From contig NZ_JAFDVE010000011.1 of NCBI RefSeq assembly GCF_016888005.1, forward strand, positions 62,001-126,000: 64,000 nt of DNA, given 5' to 3'. The position numbers and the translations under genes are program-made. Below are positions 33,034 to 41,525 of this stretch, one piece after another (position 1 is the first letter of the stretch; every line of letters begins with the position of its first letter). The DNA comes from Phycicoccus sp. CSK15P-2. GTDB lineage: Bacteria; Actinomycetota; Actinomycetes; Actinomycetales; Dermatophilaceae. The notes below the pieces were generated by a model, which saw only the letters and a program-made list of their open reading frames with translations, was not told the DNA's origin and searched no databases.

Positions 33034-34017
33034 TCAGGGCTGGGTGCACCGCACGAGCGGGGCGATCTCCGCCGCCGCCTCGGCGCCGTAGGCCGCGGTC
33101 AGCCGGTCCACGAAGGACGCCTGGGTCACCGTGTACTCCTGGGTGCCGACGGTCTCGAGGACGTGGGCGGCGAGGACCGAGCCGATCTGCGCGCACCTCT
33201 CGTGGCCGAGACCACCGGCGAGCCCGACGAGGAACCCCGCCCGGAAGGCGTCGCCGACGCCCGTGGGGTCGACACGCTCCACCTCGCCGGCCACCGGGAC
33301 GTGGATCTCGTCCTCCCCGCGGGTGCGGATGACCGCGCCCTCCTTGCCCAGGGTGATGACGCGCGTCGTGACCCGCTCGTCGATCTCGTCCTGGGTCCAG
33401 CCGGTCTTCGTCTCCGTGATGTGCGACTCGTACTCGTTCGTGAAGAGGTAGTCGGCGCCGTCGACGAGCTGGCGGATGAACGGGCCGTCGGCGAAGGCGA
33501 GCTGCTGCGAGGGGTCCGCGACGAACGGGATCCCCCGGCCACGGCACTCGTCGGTGTGCCGGAGCATCGCCTCCGGGTCGTCCGGGGCGACGAGGACGAG
33601 GTCCAGACCCCAGCGCTCGTGGATCGGGCCGAGCTCGATCATCCGCGCCTCGCTCATCGCCCCCGCGTAGAACGTGGCGATCTGGGCCATGTCGTCGTCG
33701 GTCGTGCACACGAAGCGGGCGGTGTGCTGGGTGTCGGAGATCCGGACGTGGTCCGTGACGACCCCGTGCCGGGAGAGCCAGCTGCGGTACTCGGCGAAGT
33801 CCTCGCCCGCCGCGCCGACCAGGACCGGCCGGTTGCCGAGCACGGCCATCCCGAAGCAGATGTTCCCGGCGACGCCGCCGCGGCGGATCTCCAGCCGGTC
33901 GGCGAGGAAGCTGACCGAGATCTTGTCGAGCTGCTCGACGACGAGGGAGTCGGCGAACCTCCCACGGAAGGTCATGAGGTGGTCGGTGGCGATGGACCCG
34001 GTGACGGCGATCTGCAC
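33034..34017 (-). CDS. adoK: PfkB-family carbohydrate/nucleoside kinase, adenosine kinase-like
   Basis: The 327-residue ribokinase-fold enzyme opens with VQIAVTGSIATDHLMTF. RRGGVAGNICFGMAVLG is the substrate-site GG segment, and DPTGVGDAFRAGFLVGLAGG holds the catalytic GAGD-type Asp in the form GVGD. Position beside ctaC, the HesB gene and glycerate kinase is like the M. tuberculosis adoK gene (recalled), whose product phosphorylates adenosine. Sugar kinase activity remains possible. The GTG at 34017 is 7 bases after TAGGTT (34025-34030, minus strand), a leaderless pattern. The hairpin at 34050-34084 separates it from the HesB gene. Confidence 0.87.
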   Translation of the reverse strand: MQIAVTGSIATDHLMTFRGRFADSLVVEQLDKISVSFLADRLEIRRGGVAGNICFGMAVLGNRPVLVGAAGEDFAEYRSWLSRHGVVTDHVRISDTQHTARFVCTTDDDMAQIATFYAGAMSEARMIELGPIHERWGLDLVLVAPDDPEAMLRHTDECRGRGIPFVADPSQQLAFADGPFIRQLVDGADYLFTNEYESHITETKTGWTQDEIDERVTTRVITLGKEGAVIRTRGEDEIHVPVAGEVERVDPTGVGDAFRAGFLVGLAGGLGHERCAQIGSVLAAHVLETVGTQEYTVTQASFVDRLTAAYGAEAAAEIAPLVRCTQP

Positions 34018-34049
34018 GGGACGCAACCTACCCGCACCGCGGACAGCGA

Positions 34050-34084
34050 CGGGCCCGGGCCACCGCTGGGGTGGCCCGGGCCCG
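34050..34084 (-). terminator. Hairpin terminator after the HesB/IscA gene
   Basis: A perfect 14-bp stem (34050-34063 and 34071-34084, arm GGGCCCGGGCCAC) with a 7-base loop lies 11 bases after the stop of the minus-strand HesB gene and just upstream of the adoK-like promoter. Confidence 0.82.
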
Positions 34085-34095
34085 TGTCGCGCGGC

Positions 34096-34467
34096 TCAGC
34101 TGAAGCTGTCGCCGCAGGCGCAGGAGCTGCCGGCGTTGGGGTTGTCGATCGTGAACCCCTGCTTCTCGATGGTGTCGGAGAAGTCGATGGTCGCGCCGTC
34201 GAGGTAGGGGCTACTCATCCGGTCGACGACGACCTCGACACCGTCGAAGTCGCGGACGAGGTCGCCGTCGAGGGTGCGCTCGTCGAAGTAGAGCTGGTAG
34301 ATGAGACCCGAGCAGCCGCCGGGCTGGACGCCGACGCGCAGGCGCAGGTCGTCGCGTCCTTCCTGCGCGAGCAGGGACGCGACCTTGGACGCGGCGATGT
34401 CGGTGAGGACGACGCCGTGCGTGCCGACCTCGGGGGTGGCCTCGGTGGTCTGGAGCTGGTCGCTCAT
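34096..34467 (-). CDS. HesB/IscA-family iron-sulfur cluster assembly (A-type carrier) protein
   Basis: The 123-residue A-type carrier has the three conserved cysteines in GVQPGGCSGLIYQLYF and SSCACGD, able to hold a 2Fe-2S or 4Fe-4S cluster for delivery to apoproteins. NadA, encoded 1.4 kb away, is a 4Fe-4S enzyme and a possible client, as are the Rieske protein and others. The ATG at 34467 follows GAGGAG by 6 bases. A -10 box TACAGT at 34560-34565 (minus strand) implies a leader of roughly 85 bases. The protein ends DSFS, and a strong hairpin follows. Confidence 0.93.
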   Translation of the reverse strand: MSDQLQTTEATPEVGTHGVVLTDIAASKVASLLAQEGRDDLRLRVGVQPGGCSGLIYQLYFDERTLDGDLVRDFDGVEVVVDRMSSPYLDGATIDFSDTIEKQGFTIDNPNAGSSCACGDSFS

Positions 34468-34640
34468 GGAGGTCTCCTCGAACGTTCGTGGGCGGTACAC
34501 CGGCGGGCGTGCCGCGGGGTTCAACCGACGGCCGGCCTCCGGTGTTCCCGGACGTCTCCACTGTACGTCGGGCTCGGGACGCGCAGGGTCCTGGCCCCGC
34601 GGCACGGCGGGGCGCGGCCACGCGGGCTCCCGTCCTGGGG

Positions 34641-35807
34641 TCAGCGTGCGGGTGACCAGGTCCGGGCCACCCGGGCGGTCCGCGAGCTCAGCGTCGCGAC
34701 CGGGTCGGCGACCAGGGCGTCGAGCTCGCGGGAGTGGTCGGCGACCGCGTAGCAGCCGGCCAGCCCCAGCGACATCGTCTCGCGCCGGCCGACGAGGCAC
34801 TCCCCCGCGACGGCGACGACCGGCCGCGCCGTGGCCATCGTCGCCTCCGCGACCCCCGAGACGACCGAGCCGCGCAGGGTCTGCCAGTCGATCCGGCCGG
34901 TGGCCGTGACGACGAGGTCGCTGCCCGCGGCCGCGACCTCGAAGCCCGTGACGCGCAGCACCTCCGAGACCGCCCCGGTCACCCGTGCCCCGAGGAGGAG
35001 CAGGGCGTAGCCGAGCCCTCCCGCGGCGCCGGCCCCCGGCTCGCGGTCGAGCCGGCGGGGTCGCCCGGTGAGGAGGTCCGTGGGTGCCGGGAGCAGGGTG
35101 CGGCCCACGACGTCGGTGAGGTGGCCGAGGGCTCCCTCCAGCTCCTGGGCCTGCTCCGGGGTGGCCCCTTTGCGAGGGGCGTCGGCGGCGCTCGTCCCGG
35201 AGAGCCCGAGCAGCGGGGTGTCGTCGTCCGTCGCGAGGACGAGGTCGACCCCGGAGAGCCGGTCCATGACTCCCGCGAGGCCGAGGAGCGCGTCGTCCGG
35301 CGCACCCCGCAGGGCCAGCCCGCCGCGGGCGAGGACGGAGGCGGGCCCGGCCCCGAGCGCGGCCAGCATCCCGGCTCCGCCGTCGTTCGTCGCGCCGCCC
35401 CCGACCCCGACGACGACCCGGGTCGCCCTCTCGCCGATGGCGGCGTCGAGGAGCTGGCCGACACCCCACGTGCTCGTCACCGTGGGGTCGCGCTCGTCCG
35501 CGCCCAGCAGGTGCAGGCCGCTCGCCTGGGACGCCTCGACCCACGCCGTGCGGCGACCGGGCTCGTCGACGAGGAGCACCGCGGCGGGCACCTCCCGGCC
35601 GAGCGGGTCGCTGACGGTCACCGCGACCGTCGTCCCGCCGAGGGACTGCTGTACGACGTCGAGGAAGCCCGGCCCACCGTCCGAGAGCGGCAGGGTACGG
35701 ACATCGTCGTGCGGCGCGCCCTCGGCCCAGCCGCCCGCCATGGCCTCGGCCACCTGTGTCGCGCCGAGGGTCGAGCCGAAGGCGTCCGGAGCGATGAGGA
35801 CCCGCAC
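34641..35807 (-). CDS. Glycerate kinase
   Basis: The 388-residue glycerate kinase of the GarK/GlxK fold phosphorylates glycerate with ATP. Blocks: VLIAPDAFGSTLGATQVAEAMAGGW (the family APDSFKG-like start, with Lys changed to Thr), LPLSDGGPGFLDV, VGVGGGATNDGGAGMLAALG and GAAGGLGYALLLLGA. The product could enter glycolysis as 2- or 3-phosphoglycerate. The GTG at 35807 lies 6 bases from TACGCT (35814-35819, minus strand), so it is probably leaderless. It is divergent from nadA, and both promoters share a 62-base gap. Confidence 0.92.
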   Translation of the reverse strand: MRVLIAPDAFGSTLGATQVAEAMAGGWAEGAPHDDVRTLPLSDGGPGFLDVVQQSLGGTTVAVTVSDPLGREVPAAVLLVDEPGRRTAWVEASQASGLHLLGADERDPTVTSTWGVGQLLDAAIGERATRVVVGVGGGATNDGGAGMLAALGAGPASVLARGGLALRGAPDDALLGLAGVMDRLSGVDLVLATDDDTPLLGLSGTSAADAPRKGATPEQAQELEGALGHLTDVVGRTLLPAPTDLLTGRPRRLDREPGAGAAGGLGYALLLLGARVTGAVSEVLRVTGFEVAAAGSDLVVTATGRIDWQTLRGSVVSGVAEATMATARPVVAVAGECLVGRRETMSLGLAGCYAVADHSRELDALVADPVATLSSRTARVARTWSPAR

Positions 35808-35869
35808 GCAGCGAGCGTATCGGGCGAGGTCGGACCCGGGCCGCTGGACCGGCGGCATACGATCGGGGC
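35808..35869. promoter_or_regulatory. Compact divergent leaderless promoters, glycerate kinase and nadA
   Basis: Minus strand: TACGCT (35814-35819), 6 bases before the glycerate kinase GTG. Plus strand: TACGAT (35858-35863), 6 bases before the nadA GTG. Both -35 regions must overlap in the middle of 62 bases. No further operator is visible. Confidence 0.6.
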
Positions 35870-37066
35870 GTGACGACCACAGCCGACACGCCCCGGCACA
35901 CGCCGCTGCCCCTCCTCGTCCTCGGTCACGGCCGGGACCTCGAGAGCGAACGGGGCGTCGAGTGTCCCGGGGACCTGCCGGCACCGTCGGACCCCTCGCT
36001 CGTCGCACGGGCACGGGCCGCCAAGGAGGCGCTCGGCGAGCGGGTGTTCGTCCTCGGCCACCACTACCAGCGCGACGAGGTCATCGAGTTCGCCGACGTC
36101 ACGGGCGACTCCTTCAAGCTCGCGAAGGAGGCCGCGGCCCGGCCCGAGGCCGAGTACGTCGTGTTCTGCGGCGTGCACTTCATGGCGGAGTCGGCGGACA
36201 TCCTCACGGCCGACACCCAGACCGTCGTCCTGCCCGACCTCGCGGCGGGCTGCTCGATGGCCGACATGGCCGCCGTCGACCAGGTGCAGGAGTGCTGGGA
36301 GCAGCTCGTCGAGGCGGGCGTCGCCGACCGCACGGTCCCGGTGACGTACATGAACTCCTCGGCGGCCATCAAGTCGTTCACCGGCCGGCACGGCGGGACG
36401 ATCTGCACGTCGTCGAACGCGAAGACGGCGCTGTCCTGGGCCCTCGAGCAGGCCGGGGACGGGGGCAAGGTGCTGTTCCTCCCCGACCAGCACCTCGGCC
36501 GCAACACCTACGCGCGCGACCTCGGGCGACCGCTCGAGGACTGCGTCGTCTGGGACCCGCACAAGCCGATGGGCGGGCTCACCGTGGAGCAGCTACGGGA
36601 CGCGACGATGATCCTGTGGCGCGGACACTGCTCGGTGCACGGGCGGTTCACCGTCGACGCCGTCGAGGCGGCGCGGCGCGAGATCCCGGACGTCAAGGTG
36701 ATCGTCCACCCCGAGTGCCGGCACGAGGTCGTCGAGCTCGCCGACGAGGTCGGCTCCACCGAGAAGATCATCAAGACCGTCGCGGCGGCCCCGGCCGGCA
36801 CGTCGTGGGCCGTCGGGACCGAGCTCAACCTCGTGCGTCGGCTCGCCGCACAGTTCCCGGAGCAGCGGGTCGTGTTCCTCGAGAAGAACGTCTGCTACTG
36901 CTCGACGATGAACCGGATCGACCTGCCGCACCTCGTGTGGGCGCTGGAGTCGCTCGTCGAGGGCCGGGTCGTGAACGCCATCCGGGTGGACGAGGACACC
37001 GCGCACTGGGCGCGGGTCGCGCTCGACCAGATGCTGGCCCTGCCCGGCGAGACCGCCAAGGACTGA
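35870..37066 (+). CDS. nadA: Quinolinate synthase
   Basis: The 398-residue enzyme condenses iminoaspartate with dihydroxyacetone phosphate to quinolinate in NAD synthesis. It needs a 4Fe-4S cluster, held by three cysteines; candidates are in AAGCSMADM, VHPECRHEV and NVCYCSTMNR. Other family blocks: LGHHYQRDEVIEFADVTGDS, TYMNSSAAIKSF, CTSSNA and FLPDQHLGRNTY. The GTG at 35870 is probably leaderless. nadB and nadC are not nearby, unlike the common nadABC arrangement. Confidence 0.96.
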   Translation: MTTTADTPRHTPLPLLVLGHGRDLESERGVECPGDLPAPSDPSLVARARAAKEALGERVFVLGHHYQRDEVIEFADVTGDSFKLAKEAAARPEAEYVVFCGVHFMAESADILTADTQTVVLPDLAAGCSMADMAAVDQVQECWEQLVEAGVADRTVPVTYMNSSAAIKSFTGRHGGTICTSSNAKTALSWALEQAGDGGKVLFLPDQHLGRNTYARDLGRPLEDCVVWDPHKPMGGLTVEQLRDATMILWRGHCSVHGRFTVDAVEAARREIPDVKVIVHPECRHEVVELADEVGSTEKIIKTVAAAPAGTSWAVGTELNLVRRLAAQFPEQRVVFLEKNVCYCSTMNRIDLPHLVWALESLVEGRVVNAIRVDEDTAHWARVALDQMLALPGETAKD

Positions 37067-37098
37067 CCTCCACCTCTTCTCGCCCGGCGCCCGCACCA

Positions 37099-37181
37099 TT
37101 TTCGCCTGATGCCGGAACCTGGGGTCGGGCACCCCGAAGTTCGGGGTGCTCGACCGAACCTTCCGGCACCAGGCGGGAGAG
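37099..37181 (+). repeat. 83-bp nested palindromic repeat, copy 1
   Basis: An outer inverted pair (TCGCCTGATGCCGGAA near the left end, TTCCGGCACCAGGCGGGA near the right end) surrounds a perfect inner hairpin GCACCCCGAA/TTCGGGGTGC (37129-37138 and 37140-37149). It lies between the convergent nadA and sulP genes, 7 bases beyond the sulP stop. It shares about 67 of 83 bases in the same orientation with the copy at 38913-38995 on the other side of sulP. Confidence 0.85.
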
Positions 37182-37187
37182 CCGGGG

Positions 37188-38720
37188 TCAGTGGGCGCCG
37201 GTGAGGTGCCCGGCGAGCCGCTCGTGGCGGTCGAGGCTGTGGCCGTCGAGCCCCATGACCTCCGCGGTCTTGCCCTTCTGGGCGTACCGGTGGACGACCG
37301 CGTCGAGGGCCGCCACGCTGGAGGCGTCCCACACCCGCGCCGCCGTCAGGTCGATGACGACGCGCGCCGGGTCGCCGACGTAGTCGAACTGGGTGACGAG
37401 GTCGTTGCTCGACGCGAAGAACAGCTCGCCCTGCACCGCGTAGACCTTGGTGTCCGCGACGTCGGTCGGCACCTCGACGACGTTCGTCAGGTGCGCGACC
37501 CGGCGGGCGAAGAGGACCATCGCCGCGAGCACGCCGACCCCGACGCCGATCGCGAGGTTGTGGGTGAGCACGACGACGGCGACGGTCGTCACCATGACGG
37601 TCGTCTCGCTGCGCGGCATCCGCCGCAGCGTCGACGGCCGAACGCTGTGCCAGTCGAAGGTGGCGACCGACACCATGACCATGACGGCGACGAGGGCCGC
37701 CATCGGGATGAGGCCGACGAGGTCACCGAGGACGACGACGAGCACGAGCAAGAAGACGCCGGCGAGGAAGGTCGAGATCCGCGTCCGGGCGCCGGACGCC
37801 TTGACGTTGATCATCGTCTGGCCGATCATCGCGCAGCCGCCCATCCCGCCGAAGAAGCCGGTGACGAGGTTGGCGACGCCCTGACCCCACGACTCGCGGG
37901 TCTTGTTCGAGTGGGTGTCGGTGATCTCGTCGACGAGCTTGGCCGTCATGAGCGACTCCATGAGGCCGACGAGCGCCATCGCGAGCGCGTACGGCGCGAT
38001 GACCCGCAGCGTCTCGAGGGTGAACGGGACGTCAGGGAGCACGAGACCGGGCAGGCTGTCCGGCAGCGCCCCCTCGTCGCCGACCGTCGGCACGGCGACG
38101 GCGGCCGCGACCGTGACGACCGTGAGGCCCACGATCGCGACGAGCGGGGCCGGCACGGCGGTCGTGACCCGCGGGAGCAGGACGATCACGGCGAGTGCGA
38201 CGGCGACGAGCGGGTAGACGAGCCATGGGACGTCGATGAGGTGCGGCAGCTGTGCCATGAAGATGAGGATGGCCAGCGAGTTGACGAACCCGACCATGAC
38301 CGAGCGCGGGACGAAGCGCATGAGACGGGCCACGCCGAGCAGCGCGAGAACGACCTGGATGAGGCCACCGAGGACGACCGTCGCGAGGAGGTAGTCCAGG
38401 CCGTGGTCACGCACGACCGGCGCGATGACGAGGGCGATCGCCCCGGTCGCGGCGGAGATCATCGCCGGACGGCCGCCGAGGAAGGCGATGGAGACGGCCA
38501 TCGTGAACGAGGCGAAGAGGCCGACCCGAGGGTCGACCCCGGCGATGATCGAGAACGAGATCGCCTCGGGGATGAGCGCGAGCGCGACGACGAGACCGGC
38601 GAGGACCTCGGTGCGCAGCTTCGCGGGCGAGCGCAGGGCGGCCAGGACCGAGGTGGTCTCCTCCTCGTGGGAGAAGCGGGCCGGCTCGGTGGTTGCGGCG
38701 GCAGGGGCAGGACGGGACAC
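37188..38720 (-). CDS. SulP-family anion transporter with C-terminal STAS domain
   Basis: The 510-residue inner-membrane transporter for sulfate, bicarbonate or another anion has the SulP opening LAGLVVALALIPEAISFSIIAGVDPRVGLF. Further blocks are GGRPAMISAATGAIALV and GLMESLMTAKLVDEITDTHSNKTRE, with GFFGGMGGCAMIGQT, all characteristic of the family. The last 100 residues form a STAS domain (VYAVQGELFFASSNDLV, VVIDLTAARVWDASSVAALD). The GTG at 38720 has GGAG 5 bases upstream; an alternative GTG at 38780 would add 20 residues without a ribosome site. There are no sulfate-assimilation genes nearby. The gene is flanked by both copies of the 83-bp repeat. Confidence 0.92.
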   Translation of the reverse strand: MSRPAPAAATTEPARFSHEEETTSVLAALRSPAKLRTEVLAGLVVALALIPEAISFSIIAGVDPRVGLFASFTMAVSIAFLGGRPAMISAATGAIALVIAPVVRDHGLDYLLATVVLGGLIQVVLALLGVARLMRFVPRSVMVGFVNSLAILIFMAQLPHLIDVPWLVYPLVAVALAVIVLLPRVTTAVPAPLVAIVGLTVVTVAAAVAVPTVGDEGALPDSLPGLVLPDVPFTLETLRVIAPYALAMALVGLMESLMTAKLVDEITDTHSNKTRESWGQGVANLVTGFFGGMGGCAMIGQTMINVKASGARTRISTFLAGVFLLVLVVVLGDLVGLIPMAALVAVMVMVSVATFDWHSVRPSTLRRMPRSETTVMVTTVAVVVLTHNLAIGVGVGVLAAMVLFARRVAHLTNVVEVPTDVADTKVYAVQGELFFASSNDLVTQFDYVGDPARVVIDLTAARVWDASSVAALDAVVHRYAQKGKTAEVMGLDGHSLDRHERLAGHLTGAH

Positions 38721-38912
38721 GAGTGCTCCGGGGTCGGGGGTGGTCGCCTCGGGCACGCCGAGGCAGGCCCCGCACGACACCGGGCAGGACGAGAGGTCTC
38801 AGGGAACGCGTCGGCGCGGAGCGCGCGCGTGTCGTTCATCGTACCGGCGGCGCCGCAGCGCACGCCAACCCGCCGCGCCGGCTCGGCCCGGACGGACGAC
38901 CCCCGTGGAGCT

Positions 38913-38995
38913 TTCTCGCCTGATGCCGGAAGCTCCGGTCACGCACCCCGAACGTCGGGGTGCCCGACCCGACGTTCGGGCATCAGGCGAGAAAG
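38913..38995 (+). repeat. 83-bp nested palindromic repeat, copy 2
   Basis: The outer arms (CTTTCTCGCCTGATGCC at left; GGCATCAGGCGAGAAAG at right) are near-perfect inverted repeats. The inner hairpin is GCACCCCGA/TCGGGGTGC (38943-38951 and 38955-38963). It lies 18 bases beyond the stop of the minus-strand hydroquinone reductase-like gene and upstream of sulP. It has the same length and orientation as copy 1, with about 81% identity. Confidence 0.85.
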
Positions 38996-39013
38996 TCGGG
39001 GTCCGGGGAGGGG

Positions 39014-40057
39014 TCAGGACGGGTGGACGAGGCCGTCCACGCCGACGAGGAGGTTGTGCGCCGGGTCGACCCGCTCGCCCTCGGGCGGCGGGCCGGGGGG
39101 CGTGCCGTCACCGAACGGCCGGCCCCCGAGGGCCTCCCGCCCGTGCGGGGTGCCCCAGCCGGTGGGGTCCGGGCCGAGCGGTACGACGCCGGTCGGGTTG
39201 ATGTCCCGGTGCACCTCGTAGTAGTGGCTCTTGATGTGGGCGAAGTCCAGCGTGTCGCCGAACCCCGGGGTCTGGAACAGGTCACGCGCGTACGCCCACA
39301 ACACCGGCATCTCCGAGAGCTTCTGCCGGTTGCACTTGAAGTGGCCGTGGTAGACGGCGTCGAAACGGGCGAGCGTCGTGAAGAGCCGGACGTCGGCCTC
39401 GGTGACCGTCTCCCCCATGAGGTAGCGCCGGTCGGACAGCCGCTCTCCCAGCCAGTCCAGGGCGTCGAACAGCCGGGCGTAGGCGTCCTCGTACGCCTTC
39501 TGCGTCCCGGCGAACCCGCACCGGTACACGCCGTTGTTGACCTCGGTGTAGACGCGCTGCATGACGTCGTCCATCTCGTCGCGCAGCGCCTCGGGGTAGA
39601 GGTCCGGCGCGCCGTCCCGGTGGTGCTCCGCCCACTCCCCCGACAGGTCGAGTGTCATCTGGGCGAAGTCGTTCGTCACGACCTTCCCGGACTCCACCTC
39701 GACCAGCGCGGGCACCGTGATCCCGCGTTCGTAGTCCGGGAACCGCTCGAGGTAGGCGTCCTTGAGCCGCGGGACGCCGAGCACCGGGTCGACCCCGCCC
39801 TGGTCGAGGTCGAAGGTCCACGAGTCCTCGTCGTGGGTGGGCCCGCAGACACCCATCGACAGGGCGTCCTCGAGACCGAGAAGACGCCGCACGATGATCG
39901 CCCGGTTGGCCCACGGGCACGCCCGGGCCACGACGAGGCGGTACCGGCCCGGCTCGACCGGCCACTCGCGCTCCCCGGCGCCACCGGCGGTGACGCGGTC
40001 CTCGATGTACGTCGTGTCACGCTGGAAGTCGTCCTCGACGTAGCTTCCCTGGGCCAT
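39014..40057 (-). CDS. Glutathionyl-hydroquinone reductase-like (ECM4/YqjG family) protein
   Basis: The 347-residue omega/xi-class GST-fold protein has the catalytic Cys in VVARACPWANRAIIVRRLLGLE. Further blocks are DFAQMTLDLS in place of the usual SE motif, NNGVYRCGFAGTQKAYE, and LFTTLARFDAVYHGHFKCN. Family members reduce glutathionyl-(hydro)quinones. An actinobacterium of this type probably uses mycothiol, so the natural thiol may be different. The ATG at 40057 follows GAAGGAG by 6 bases and is 13 bases after the M20 peptidase stop, so both belong to one transcript. The 3' end is followed by palindromic repeat copy 2. Confidence 0.9.
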   Translation of the reverse strand: MAQGSYVEDDFQRDTTYIEDRVTAGGAGEREWPVEPGRYRLVVARACPWANRAIIVRRLLGLEDALSMGVCGPTHDEDSWTFDLDQGGVDPVLGVPRLKDAYLERFPDYERGITVPALVEVESGKVVTNDFAQMTLDLSGEWAEHHRDGAPDLYPEALRDEMDDVMQRVYTEVNNGVYRCGFAGTQKAYEDAYARLFDALDWLGERLSDRRYLMGETVTEADVRLFTTLARFDAVYHGHFKCNRQKLSEMPVLWAYARDLFQTPGFGDTLDFAHIKSHYYEVHRDINPTGVVPLGPDPTGWGTPHGREALGGRPFGDGTPPGPPPEGERVDPAHNLLVGVDGLVHPS

Positions 40058-40070
40058 GGTGTCTCCTTCG

Positions 40071-41432
40071 TCAGTGACGCATCGCGCCGAGGCGTGCCAG
40101 CAGCACGGCCTCCGCGACACAGACCTTCTCGAACTCCTCGAGGTGCAGCGACTCGTTGGCGCCGTGCGCGCGGGTGTCGGGGTCCTCGACCCCGGTGACG
40201 AGGATCGCCGCCTCGGGGAACCGCTCGGCGAACGCGGCGACGAACGGGATCGACCCACCGACGCCGATGTCGACCGGCTCGGTGCCCCACGCGTCGGTGA
40301 ACGCCGTCCGGGCCTGGTCGTAGACCGGACCATCTGCGTCGGCCGCGAAGCCGAGCCCTTTCTCGTCGAGCTCGACGTCGACCCGGGCCCCCCACGGCGC
40401 GTGGGCCAGCAGGTGCTCGCGGAGCAGCTCGTACGCCGCGAGGTCGTCCTGGTCGGGCGCGAGCCGCATCGAGATCTTGGCCCGGACGGAGGGGACCAGG
40501 GTGTTGGAGGAGCGCTCGATGCTCGGGGCGTCGATCCCGATGGTCGTGACGGCCGGACGGGTCCACAGCCGGGACAGCAGCGAGCCGCTGCCGATGACCT
40601 CGACCCCGTCGAGCAGGCCGGACTCGGCGCGCAGCCGCTCCTCCGGGTAGTCGAGGTCGGCGGCCTCTCCGGCGGACAGCCCGGCGACGGCGACGTCGCC
40701 GGCGTCGTCGTGCATCGTCGCGAGGAGCCGGACCAGGGCCATGACGGCGTCCGGCACCGCGCCCCCGAACATCCCGGAGTGCACGCCGTGGTCGAGCGTC
40801 GTGACGGTGACGACGACGCGGATCATGCCGCGCAGGGTCGTCGTGAGGGCCGGGACGCCGAGGTCCCAGTTCATGCTGTCGGCGAGGACGATGGCGTCCG
40901 CGCGCAGCCGCTCACCGTGCCGCTCGAGGATGGTCGGGAGCGAGTCGCTGCCGATCTCCTCCTCGCCCTCGACGAAGACGGTCACGCCGACCGGGAGGTC
41001 GTCGCCGTGCGCCCGCAGCGCGGCGACGTGCGCCATCACCCCGGCCTTGTCGTCGGCGGCGCCGCGCCCGTAGAGGCGGCCGTCGCGCTCGGTGGGCTCG
41101 AACGGCGGGCTGTCCCACAGCGCGTCGTCGCCGGGCGGCTGGACGTCGTGGTGGGCGTAGAGCATGACGGTGGGCGCACCGGCAGGAGCCGCCCGGTGTC
41201 CGATGACGGCCGGACGCCCGCCCTCGCGGACGATCTCGACGTCGAGGCCCTCGGCGCGCAGGAGCGCGGCGGTGGCCTCGGCACTGGCCTCGACGTGGGC
41301 CTGGTCGAAGGCGTCGAGGGACACCGACGGGATGCGGGTCAGGGCCTCGAGGTCGGCGCGCACCTGCGGCATGAACTCGTGGACCCGTGCGCGCACGGCC
41401 TCCACCCGGTCGGTCGTCAGCTCGTCGGTCAC
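40071..41432 (-). CDS. M20-family dipeptidase / zinc metallopeptidase
   Basis: The 453-residue M20 peptidase has the metal-site His-Asp in VMLYAHHDVQPPGD and catalytic GRGAADDKAGVMAHVAAL with its bridging Asp. The Glu pair is in VEGEEEIGS, LDHGVHSGMFGG marks the lid domain, and the C-terminal ligand is in RAHGANESLHLEEF. It should hydrolyse dipeptides or a related small substrate. The GTG at 41432 is 8 bases after TAGGGT (41441-41446, minus strand). It is operonic with the hydroquinone reductase-like gene. The link between a peptidase and a thiol-dependent enzyme is suggestive, but function is not shown. Confidence 0.92.
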   Translation of the reverse strand: MTDELTTDRVEAVRARVHEFMPQVRADLEALTRIPSVSLDAFDQAHVEASAEATAALLRAEGLDVEIVREGGRPAVIGHRAAPAGAPTVMLYAHHDVQPPGDDALWDSPPFEPTERDGRLYGRGAADDKAGVMAHVAALRAHGDDLPVGVTVFVEGEEEIGSDSLPTILERHGERLRADAIVLADSMNWDLGVPALTTTLRGMIRVVVTVTTLDHGVHSGMFGGAVPDAVMALVRLLATMHDDAGDVAVAGLSAGEAADLDYPEERLRAESGLLDGVEVIGSGSLLSRLWTRPAVTTIGIDAPSIERSSNTLVPSVRAKISMRLAPDQDDLAAYELLREHLLAHAPWGARVDVELDEKGLGFAADADGPVYDQARTAFTDAWGTEPVDIGVGGSIPFVAAFAERFPEAAILVTGVEDPDTRAHGANESLHLEEFEKVCVAEAVLLARLGAMRH

Positions 41433-41525
41433 GTCAGCCGACCCTACCCATCGCCGGGGAGCGTCGGGCACGGCCGGGTCCGAGCCTGGACAGGCCCTCG
41501 CCGCCGAGCACCTAGACTCGTGGCC
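41433..41525. promoter_or_regulatory. Divergent promoters of the M20 peptidase operon and DUF3043-like gene
   Basis: Minus-strand TAGGGT (41441-41446) lies 8 bases before the peptidase GTG. Plus-strand TAGACT (41513-41518) lies 7 bases before the GTG at 41526. Nothing else is apparent in the 93 bases. Confidence 0.5.

Noticed and set aside
34641-35807. Glycerate kinase as a possible pseudogene because the usual APDSFKG reads APDAFGSTL
   Set aside because: All other family blocks, full length, a leaderless promoter and an uninterrupted frame are present, so it is treated as intact, with the substitution noted.
37146-39221. A 691-residue open frame antisense to sulP, running through both palindromic repeats
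   Set aside because: Its composition (Asp/Arg/Glu/His strings) is the mirror of membrane codons, and the strand opposite encodes a convincing SulP/STAS transporter.
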